From: an uncultured Allomuricauda sp.
GTDB lineage: Bacteria; Bacteroidota; Bacteroidia; Flavobacteriales; Flavobacteriaceae
NCBI GenBank assembly: GCA_937911965.1
Contig: CALDPL010000259.1
Span: 1 to 20,564, forward strand
Direction of reading: 5' to 3'
DNA: 20,564 nucleotides
Shown: in pieces, positions 14,727 through 20,564 of the stretch
Layout: each line of letters starts with the position of its first letter
How positions within the stretch are numbered: position 1 is the stretch's first letter
The notes under the pieces: model-generated
Told to the model about the DNA's origin: nothing
What the model saw: the letters and a program-made list of their open reading frames with translations, nothing else
The model's database searches: none
Translations under genes and position numbers: made by a program

Positions 14727-15866
14727 ATGAAAAACACAACTTTTAAGCGGATTGGGCGGAACAATGTCAATTTTTCGTGGCTTTTCCTTCCCTTGGTCCT
14801 GGTATTTTTTGCCAGTGGATGCAAACAACAAAAGAATGCCGAAAAGGATGGGGACACGACCTTGGTCGAGGTGGATACCCTTGGGGCCCGGCCGGACGCC
14901 ATTCACCGGTTGACCACCGAGCTCTATACCGCGGACCCATCGGCCCATGTGTTCAACGGAAGGCTGTACGTGTATCCCTCCCATGATTTTGAGGCCGGTA
15001 TCCCGGAAGACGACCTGGGGAGCCATTTTGGAATGGAGGACTACCACGTCTATTCCATGGCCAGCATTGGAGGGGAGGTCATCGACCACGGGATGGCCCT
15101 CCATGTGGACGACGTGCCTTGGGCAGGCCGGCAGATGTGGGCCCCGGATGCCGCCCAGAAGGGTGAGGATTTTTACCTTTATTTTCCGGTAAAGGACAAA
15201 GAGGACATTTTTAGGATCGGGGTGGCCCACAGCCGGAATCCGGAAGGCCCCTTCGTTTCCTTGGAAAAGCCCATTGAAGGAAGTTATAGCATGGACCCCG
15301 CCGTTTTTCAGGATATTGATGGAAAATACTATATGTATTTTGGGGGGATCTGGGGAGGCCAACTCCAAAAATGGACCGACGGGCAATACCATAAAGAGGA
15401 TCGGTATCCCGCTGATGACAGCCCCGCAATTCCTCCAAGAGTGGCCCTGATGGGCGAGGATATGGCAAGCTTTGCCGAAGATCCCAAACCGGTACTTATC
15501 CTGGACGGGGAAGGGAACCCCATCACCACTGGGGACAACGACCGAAGGTTCTTTGAGGCGGCCTGGGTCCACCGATACAATGACAAATACTATTTCTCCT
15601 ATTCCACTGGGGACACCCATAAGATCGCCTACGGCATAGGGGACAGCCCCTATGGGCCCTTTACCTATAAAGGGGTCATCCTGGATCCGGTGTTGGGCTG
15701 GACCAATCACCATTCCATCGTGGAGTTCCAGGGCAAATGGTGGCTCTTTTTCCACGACAGCTCCCTCTCAGGGGGGAAGACCCATTTGCGAAGTGTAAAG
15801 TTTACCGAGCTCACCCACCTGCCCGACGGCAGTATTGCTCGGATCAACGCCCTTGTGGAACCCTAG
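14727..15866 (+). CDS. GH43 family glycoside hydrolase lipoprotein (probable beta-xylosidase or arabinofuranosidase)
   Basis: This 379-residue protein has a lipoprotein signal (LFLPLVLVFFASGC, Cys32) and a single five-bladed GH43 propeller. The family residues are visible: the general-base Asp in YTADPSAHVFNGRLYVY (Asp70), RQMWAPDAAQ (about 135-144), the modulating Asp in YSMDPAVFQD (Asp190) and the acid Glu in RRFFEAAWVHRY (Glu277). GWTNHHSIVEFQGKWWLF forms the last blade. The look is that of GH43 subfamily 1 type xylosidases, but substrate cannot be fixed by eye. It would release xylose or arabinose from xylo-oligosaccharides. The residues after Cys32 are KQQKN, not acidic, so a periplasmic side is likelier. 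It is transcribed away from susC and ends in a strong terminator. Its codons look GC-richer than those of the minus-strand xylan genes. Confidence 0.9.
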   Translation: MKNTTFKRIGRNNVNFSWLFLPLVLVFFASGCKQQKNAEKDGDTTLVEVDTLGARPDAIHRLTTELYTADPSAHVFNGRLYVYPSHDFEAGIPEDDLGSHFGMEDYHVYSMASIGGEVIDHGMALHVDDVPWAGRQMWAPDAAQKGEDFYLYFPVKDKEDIFRIGVAHSRNPEGPFVSLEKPIEGSYSMDPAVFQDIDGKYYMYFGGIWGGQLQKWTDGQYHKEDRYPADDSPAIPPRVALMGEDMASFAEDPKPVLILDGEGNPITTGDNDRRFFEAAWVHRYNDKYYFSYSTGDTHKIAYGIGDSPYGPFTYKGVILDPVLGWTNHHSIVEFQGKWWLFFHDSSLSGGKTHLRSVKFTELTHLPDGSIARINALVEP

Positions 15867-15894
15867 ACGGAACCGCAGCACAACCATTGAAAAG

Positions 15895-15921
15895 TATGCC
15901 CCTCAAGGGGCATATTTTTTT
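15895..15921 (+). terminator. Intrinsic terminator after GH43
   Basis: TATGCCCC (15895-15902), loop TCAA, GGGGCATA (15907-15914) form a perfect 8-bp stem followed by seven T (15915-15921). This is a textbook rho-independent terminator 28 bases after the GH43 stop, so GH43 is a single-gene transcript separate from the DUF5690 gene. Confidence 0.9.
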
Positions 15922-16016
15922 CTTTACGATTATTTAATTGCAGGGAATGCCTCGGTTTTCGATAAAATTGGGTTATTTTAAAACCTGATTAGATATAACC
16001 ATTGGAGTTTCGGTCC

Positions 16017-17288
16017 ATGAAGCTGAACCATTCTAGATTGCTTTTTGTCCTGCATGCTTCCCTGGCGGCCTTCGGCACCTATTTTTGCATGACGGCCTTC
16101 AGGAAAGCCTTTTCCGTGGCCACCTATGGGGACATGGACTTCATGGGCGTCGACTATAAAATTTGGTTGGTCATCGTCCAGATTCTGGGATATGCCTTGG
16201 CCAAATTTGTTGGGATCAAGGTGATTTCAGAACTCAGGCCCAATCAGCGCCTTCCCCTTTTGATCGGTCTGGTGCTGCTGGCCGAACTGTTCCTGCTCCT
16301 ATTTGCCGTGGTCCCCGCGCCCTACAACATATTCTTTATGTTCCTCAATGGCTTTCCCCTGGGCATGATCTGGGGCATCGTGTTCTCCTATATGGAAGGC
16401 CGAAAATATACCGACATCCTGGGGGTGGTGCTCTGTTCCAGCTTTATCGTATCGAGCGGTGTGGTCAAATCCGTGGGGCTCTTTGTGATGGAACAGTGGG
16501 GGGTGAGTGAATTTTGGATGCCCTCGGTCACAGGTGCGCTTTTCTTTTTGCCCTTTCTATTGTGCTCCCTGGCCCTGCAGCAGGTTCCCCCGCCCACCCA
16601 AGAGGATATCGAGGACAGGACCCAAAGGGTTCCCATGACGGCCCGTGATCGAAGGCAGTTGGTCAAGAGTTTCTTTTTCCCTCTTCTTCTGGTGGTGATC
16701 TTTTATGCCTTTTTGACCGCTTTTCGGGATTTCAGGGACAATTTTGCCCGTGAACTCTGGGACAGCATCGGATTTCAAGGGGATGTCTCGGTATTTTCCA
16801 CCTCCGAAACCATCATTGCCGTGGTGGTGTTGTTGATCCTGGGGGCCGTGTTTTTTATAAAGGACAATTTCAAGGCCTTTATGACCTACCACTTTTTGCT
16901 CATTTTTGGAGTTCTGGGCATGGGACTGTCGACCTTCCTTTTCCAAACCGGGCGATTGGATCCCTATCTGTGGATGGTCTGTACCGGTTTTGGCATGTAC
17001 ATCTGCTATGTTCCCTTCAACTGCCTGTTCTTCGATCGGTTCATCGCAACCTTTAAGATCAAGGGCAATTCGGGCTTTCTGATCTATATAGCGGATTCCT
17101 TCGGATATATCGGCAGTATCCTGGTCCTGCTCTACAAAAACTTTGGGCAGGCCAATCTGTCCTGGTTGAACTTCTTTGTGTACGGCACCTATGCCGTGGC
17201 CGCCATCGGCCTGTTGGCAAGCTTGATGCTGCTCGTACATTTCGGGACGATCTACCGAAGGCAACAAAATAACGGACCCTTGCCATGA
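16017..17288 (+). CDS. DUF5690 family MFS-like membrane protein
   Basis: This 423-residue integral membrane protein has about 12 hydrophobic segments and resembles the DUF5690 family, distant relatives of major-facilitator transporters found in Bacteroidota. Visible features are an N-terminal TM with FCMTAFRKAFSVATY, FLNGFPLGMIWGIVFSYMEG (about residues 109-128), a charged cytoplasmic loop (QEDIEDRTQRVPMTARDRRQ, about 196-215), FRDFRDNFARELW and IADSFGYIGSILVLLYKNFG. The ATG at 16017 is chosen over a TTG at 16002 because a GGAG stretch (16004-16007) sits about 9 bases before it. The substrate is unknown. It precedes a secreted phosphatase-like gene by 90 bases and may be co-transcribed with it. 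A link to xylan use is not shown. Confidence 0.75.
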   Translation: MKLNHSRLLFVLHASLAAFGTYFCMTAFRKAFSVATYGDMDFMGVDYKIWLVIVQILGYALAKFVGIKVISELRPNQRLPLLIGLVLLAELFLLLFAVVPAPYNIFFMFLNGFPLGMIWGIVFSYMEGRKYTDILGVVLCSSFIVSSGVVKSVGLFVMEQWGVSEFWMPSVTGALFFLPFLLCSLALQQVPPPTQEDIEDRTQRVPMTARDRRQLVKSFFFPLLLVVIFYAFLTAFRDFRDNFARELWDSIGFQGDVSVFSTSETIIAVVVLLILGAVFFIKDNFKAFMTYHFLLIFGVLGMGLSTFLFQTGRLDPYLWMVCTGFGMYICYVPFNCLFFDRFIATFKIKGNSGFLIYIADSFGYIGSILVLLYKNFGQANLSWLNFFVYGTYAVAAIGLLASLMLLVHFGTIYRRQQNNGPLP

Positions 17289-17378
17289 CAGTATTTTTTG
17301 TGGGTCCCATTCCCAAGACCATAGATTTCAAATCCCGTACAAATCACAAAATGCACAACCCTTAAAACCGTATAGAAA

Positions 17379-18461
17379 ATGAGAACAAGAATTGGCACAA
17401 TACCGGCATTGGTCCTATTTCTTTGCCTGACCGCCATACAGGCCCAAGGGCAACAGGACACCAAAATCATTTTGATCACCCTGGACGGGCTGCGCTGGCA
17501 GGAGCTCTTCAGCGGTGCGGACTCCCTCTTGATCGGCCATAAGGACTATGTCGGGAATCCCGATCTGCTCAGGGAAAAATTTTGGAGGGACAGTCCCGGG
17601 GAACGTAGAAGGGCCCTGATGCCCTTTCTATGGGAGGAGGTTGCCAAAATGGGACAATTGCACGGGAACAGGAGCTTGGGGAGCAAGGTGGACCTGACCA
17701 ATTCCATGTGGTTCTCCTACCCGGGATATAATGAAATTTTGACAGGAAGGGCCGACGACGCCCGGATCAACAGCAACGACAAGGTGGACAATCCAAACAC
17801 CACCGTATTGGAACGTTATAACAATTCCCCTGAAGGAAAGGGGAAGGTGGCCGCCTTTGGAAGCTGGGACGTGTTTCCCTATATCATCAATGAAAAACGA
17901 TCCGGAATCCCGGTCAACGCGGGATTTGGTACAGCCAAGAACGAACTGACCGAGAGGGAAAGCTTCCTCAACCGCCTGCAAGGGCAGATTCCCAGCCCAT
18001 GGGGCAGTGTGCGTTTGGATGCCTTCACCCACCACTATGCCCTGGAGCATATGAAAAAGGAACATCCAAAATTGGTCTATATCGCCTATGGGGAAACCGA
18101 TGACTTTGCCCACGACGGGGACTATCAGGCCTATCTCGAGGCAGCCCACAATACGGACGGGCTGATCCGGGAACTTTGGGAGTTTGTCCAAGGGGATGAA
18201 TTCTACAGGGACAACACCGTATTTGTGATCAGTACCGACCACGGCCGGGGCACCCAACCCCTGCATACCTGGAAAAGCCACGGCAGTGATATTGAAGGGG
18301 CCCATGCGGTATGGCTGATCGCCTTTGGCAAGGATGTAAGGGCCTTGGGTGAAGTTGGGGAAAGCGAGCAACTCCACTCCAATCAGATCGCACCCACCTT
18401 GATGAAACTATTGGGAATGTCCCAGCCTGAAGAAATGCCCGGGAAGCCCTTAACGCTATAG
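17379..18461 (+). CDS. Secreted alkaline phosphatase superfamily protein (phosphodiesterase/sulfatase-like)
   Basis: This 360-residue protein has a type I signal peptide (IPALVLFLCLTAIQA, cleavage near residue 22-24) and an alkaline phosphatase superfamily fold. Likely two-metal ligands are all present: Asp36 in ITLDGLRWQELF, a Ser/Thr nucleophile region MWFSYPGYNEILTG (Ser113), Asp241/Asp242 and His245 in GETDDFAHDGDY, Asp287-His288 in VISTDHGRG, and His333 in EQLHSNQIAPTLMKLLG. It would hydrolyse phosphate mono- or diesters (or sulfate esters) in the periplasm. No formylglycine motif (CxPxR) is present, which speaks against a type I sulfatase. It follows the DUF5690 gene, suggesting release and uptake of a phosphorylated compound (inference), and ends with a hairpin at 18493-18523. 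Confidence 0.85.
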   Translation: MRTRIGTIPALVLFLCLTAIQAQGQQDTKIILITLDGLRWQELFSGADSLLIGHKDYVGNPDLLREKFWRDSPGERRRALMPFLWEEVAKMGQLHGNRSLGSKVDLTNSMWFSYPGYNEILTGRADDARINSNDKVDNPNTTVLERYNNSPEGKGKVAAFGSWDVFPYIINEKRSGIPVNAGFGTAKNELTERESFLNRLQGQIPSPWGSVRLDAFTHHYALEHMKKEHPKLVYIAYGETDDFAHDGDYQAYLEAAHNTDGLIRELWEFVQGDEFYRDNTVFVISTDHGRGTQPLHTWKSHGSDIEGAHAVWLIAFGKDVRALGEVGESEQLHSNQIAPTLMKLLGMSQPEEMPGKPLTL

Positions 18462-18492
18462 TTCGTTTTTTTGTTTGTTCAGCAATTTTGGC

Positions 18493-18523
18493 CAAGGACC
18501 CATATATTGATTTTGGGTCCTTG
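18493..18523 (+). terminator. Hairpin terminator after the phosphatase gene
   Basis: CAAGGACCCA (18493-18502) and TGGGTCCTTG (18514-18523) form a perfect 10-bp stem with an 11-base loop, followed by CCATTTTC. The stem is strong, the T-tract modest. It separates the phosphatase unit from the regulator gene 63 bases further on. Confidence 0.65.
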
Positions 18524-18585
18524 CCATTTTCATAAGGAGGAAGCTTTCCCCAAATTGGTTATCTTCGGGGGTATGTAACCCTAGC

Positions 18586-19218
18586 ATGAAAGAAGAACTT
18601 CTAAGTGCCTTTGGCAGCCAATTCGAAGCCCCTTTGGTCGAAGAAATCCTCAGGGAAGGGCAGCATGTCCATGTGTTGGAGGGGCAGACCCTGATCGAGA
18701 TCGGACAGTATATCAGAAGTATCCCCTTGGTGATGCAGGGAGCGGTCAAGGTCCTTAGGGAGGATGATCAAGGGGACGAACTGTTGCTCTATTATCTGGA
18801 GGCAGGGGAAACCTGCTCGGCGACCATGGCCTGCTGTATGGGACAGACCCAAAGTGAAATCAGGGCCGTGGCGGAGACCGATGTGAGCCTGGTCATGGTA
18901 CCGGCGAAGAAGATGGAGGAGTGGATGGCCCTTCACAAGGGTTGGCGCCATTACGTTCTGGAAAGCTACCACAAAAGGTTGAACGAATTGATGCAGACCG
19001 TGGACAGCATCGCATTCAAGAACCTGGACCAACGCTTGGTGGATTACCTCAGAAAGCGGATGGAACTGACCAATGATAGGAAGATCAAGAGCACCCATCA
19101 GGAAATCGCCTATGAACTGCACACTTCCAGGGTCGTGGTTTCCCGATTGTTGAAAAAATTGGAGCATATGAAAAAATTGGTACTCCACCGATCCCACATC
19201 CAAATCCTGGACCTGTGA
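18586..19218 (+). CDS. Crp/Fnr-family transcriptional regulator
   Basis: This 210-residue cytoplasmic regulator has an N-terminal cyclic-nucleotide-binding-like beta-roll (about 20-125) and a C-terminal winged helix-turn-helix (about 140-205). The helix-turn-helix contains STHQEIAYELHTSRVVVSRL (169-188), with recognition helix SRVVVSRLLKKLE. A dimerisation helix lies about 110-140. The roll carries ETCSATMACCMG (Cys77, Cys83, Cys84) and SEIRAVAETDVSLVMVP, a form common in Bacteroidota Crp-like proteins. The Arg-Ser pair used for cAMP binding in E. coli Crp is not seen, and there is no N-terminal Fnr iron-sulfur Cys cluster. The signal sensed is unknown. It is 61 bases upstream of a SulP permease gene on the same strand, which it may control. 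Confidence 0.9.
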   Translation: MKEELLSAFGSQFEAPLVEEILREGQHVHVLEGQTLIEIGQYIRSIPLVMQGAVKVLREDDQGDELLLYYLEAGETCSATMACCMGQTQSEIRAVAETDVSLVMVPAKKMEEWMALHKGWRHYVLESYHKRLNELMQTVDSIAFKNLDQRLVDYLRKRMELTNDRKIKSTHQEIAYELHTSRVVVSRLLKKLEHMKKLVLHRSHIQILDL

Positions 19219-19256
19219 TTTTTGTTCCGATTCTGGCTCATCCCATACAGTCCCCT

Positions 19257-19264
19257 TATTTTTG
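19257..19264 (+). promoter_or_regulatory. Candidate -7 element of the SulP gene
   Basis: TATTTTTG is an exact match to TAnnTTTG and lies between the regulator stop and the SulP ATG. No clear TTG is present at the usual distance, only CTGG at 19233-19236. If used, transcription would start near 19271 and the leader would be only about 9 bases. Confidence 0.4.
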
Positions 19265-19279
19265 CATTAAACCCTACCC

Positions 19280-20564
19280 ATGATCAAACGATACCTGCCC
19301 ATTTTATCCTGGATCGGGAGCTATGACCGAAAATGGCTCCAAGGCGATTTGGTGGCGGGAATTACCTTGGGGGTGATGTTGGTGCCCCAGGGAATGGCCT
19401 ATGCCATGATCGTGGGCATGCCCCCAATCCATGGGCTCTACGCGGCCCTTCTCCCCCAATTGGTCTATGCCTTTATGGGGACCTCCAGGCAATTGGCCGT
19501 TGGGCCGGTGGCCATGGATTCCCTTTTGGTCGCCACCGGGGTCGGGACCTTGGGCCTGATCGGTGTAGGGGCCCATGTACAGGCCGTACTTTTGTTGACC
19601 TTGTTGATCGGGGGCATACAACTCCTGTTGGGGATGTTGCGCATGGGTTTCTTTGTCAACTTTCTGTCCAAACCGGTCATCGGCGGCTTTAGCACGGCAG
19701 CGGCCATCCTGATAGGCTTGGGCCAATTGCACCATATCCTGGGGGTGGATTCCGTTTCCGCCGGAGGCCTACACCTCCTATTGGGCAATATCTTGGAGCG
19801 GCTACAGCTGTTGCACCCCCTCAGCCTTGGAATCGGAATCGGGGCCCTTGCATTGATGATCTTTTTGGGCAGGATCAAAAAAGGCCTGCCCATTCCCCTG
19901 ATCATGGTGGTGTTGGGCATTTTGGCCGTTTCCCTTTTTGGATTGGAGGCCAAGGGCGTCCGCATAGTGGGGTATATTCCACAGGGCCTGCCGCATTTTG
20001 GCATTCCCTCCATGGATTGGGACTCCATGGGACCGCTGTTGCCCATTGCATTGACCGTGGCCCTTTTCGGATTCATGGAATCCGTTTCCATTGCCAAATC
20101 CCTGGAGGAAAGACATCCTGAATACGAACTGGACGCCGACCAGGAGCTCCGTGCCCTGGGATTTTCCAACATCCTGGGATCCCTGTTCCAATCCTTTTCC
20201 GTGTCCGGAAGCTTTTCCAGGTCCGCAGTGAACGACAGGGCCGGGGCCAAAACGGGCCTTTCCCTGATCATCAGTGCCCTGATCATCGGTGCCGTATTGC
20301 TCTTTTTGACCCCCTTGTTCCACAATCTGCCCACCCTGGTCCTGGGCGCCATCATCATCTTGGCGGTGGTCCCCTTAATGGATTTTAAGTATCCCAAAAA
20401 GCTTTGGACCTATGGAAAGGATGAATTTTCGCTTTGGGCGCTCACGTTTTTGTCCACCCTTTTTATTGGCTTGATGGAAGGGATTCTCCTAGGGGTACTT
20501 CTGTCCCTGGCCCTATTGGTATATAGGACTTCCAAGCCCAATATGCCCGTATTGGGCAGGATCC
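19280..20564 (+). CDS. SulP-family anion (sulfate/bicarbonate) permease, N-terminal part
   Basis: From ATG 19280, 428 codons stay open to the window edge. The start MIKRYLPILSWIGSYDRKWL leads into the family signature GDLVAGITLGVMLVPQGMAYA (residues 22-42) and GLYAALLPQLVYAFMGTSRQ. LAVGPVAMDSLL, FLSKPVIGGFSTAAAILIG, ESVSIAKSLEERH and GSFSRSAVNDRAGAKTGLSL (near 316-335) are further conserved SulP elements. The membrane domain is nearly complete; the C-terminal STAS domain expected of the family lies beyond the edge. SulP proteins carry sulfate, bicarbonate or other anions across the inner membrane, and the substrate here is not determinable. The gene follows the Crp/Fnr-like regulator by 61 bases and has a possible promoter of its own. 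Confidence 0.93.
   Translation, partial: MIKRYLPILSWIGSYDRKWLQGDLVAGITLGVMLVPQGMAYAMIVGMPPIHGLYAALLPQLVYAFMGTSRQLAVGPVAMDSLLVATGVGTLGLIGVGAHVQAVLLLTLLIGGIQLLLGMLRMGFFVNFLSKPVIGGFSTAAAILIGLGQLHHILGVDSVSAGGLHLLLGNILERLQLLHPLSLGIGIGALALMIFLGRIKKGLPIPLIMVVLGILAVSLFGLEAKGVRIVGYIPQGLPHFGIPSMDWDSMGPLLPIALTVALFGFMESVSIAKSLEERHPEYELDADQELRALGFSNILGSLFQSFSVSGSFSRSAVNDRAGAKTGLSLIISALIIGAVLLFLTPLFHNLPTLVLGAIIILAVVPLMDFKYPKKLWTYGKDEFSLWALTFLSTLFIGLMEGILLGVLLSLALLVYRTSKPNMPVLGRI

Noticed and set aside
14700..15755. Minus-strand open frame of 351 codons opposite GH43
   Set aside because: The opposite strand encodes a complete GH43 with signal peptide and catalytic residues; the minus-strand frame has no recognisable domain and arises from GC-rich codon structure.
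18534..18582. Strong Shine-Dalgarno-like AAGGAGG at 18534-18540 with possible mini-ORF from TTG 18555
   Set aside because: The frame is only seven codons, the spacing is about 14 bases, and the real regulator ATG is 46 bases away; most likely chance.
19465..20397. Minus-strand open frame of 310 codons opposite the SulP gene
   Set aside because: It is antisense to a clear SulP membrane domain, and its Pro/Arg/Met-rich composition is typical of a shadow frame.

Overview
The window reads as a chromosome segment of a flavobacterium (Bacteroidota, probably marine Flavobacteriaceae). The evidence is a SusC/SusD pair, a 2TM-domain protein, a DUF5690 membrane protein, Bacteroidota-type promoters (TTG, about 19 bases, TAnnTTTG) and mostly weak Shine-Dalgarno sequences. 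No rRNA, tRNA or CRISPR array was seen.

Region 1 (1-2127) is ordinary chromosomal content: the 5' end of dihydrofolate reductase (folA) coupled to a 2TM-domain protein on the minus strand. A class V aminotransferase and a small stand-alone glycogen-binding (isoamylase E-set) protein follow on the plus strand. Region 2 (2338-3057) is a decayed, internally deleted IS1634-family insertion sequence with 16-bp terminal inverted repeats. It ends at the stop codon of the next gene.

Region 3 (3058-15866) is a polysaccharide utilisation locus for glucuronoxylan. On the minus strand, in transcription order, are SusC, SusD, a hairpin, a two-TIG/two-CBM lipoprotein, GH10 endoxylanase and GH115 alpha-glucuronidase. 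Divergent on the plus strand is a GH43 lipoprotein closed by a clear terminator. In the likely scheme, the CBM lipoprotein and SusD hold xylan at the surface and SusC imports fragments. GH10 cuts the chain, GH115 removes (methyl)glucuronic acid and GH43 removes terminal sugars. No regulator is encoded in the locus, but three promoters (for SusC, the CBM lipoprotein and GH43) share one design. A PurR/LacI-like palindrome contains the -33 TTG, followed by exactly 19 bases and a TATATTTA-type -7 element. This is the most notable signal in the window and predicts one LacI-family repressor encoded elsewhere.

Region 4 (16017-20564) is again GC-richer: a DUF5690 MFS-like transporter, a secreted alkaline-phosphatase-superfamily enzyme, a Crp/Fnr-type regulator and the start of a SulP anion permease that runs off the right edge. 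The minus-strand xylan genes look AT-richer than both flanks, and the IS relic lies at one edge of them. Together these suggest that the cluster was acquired.
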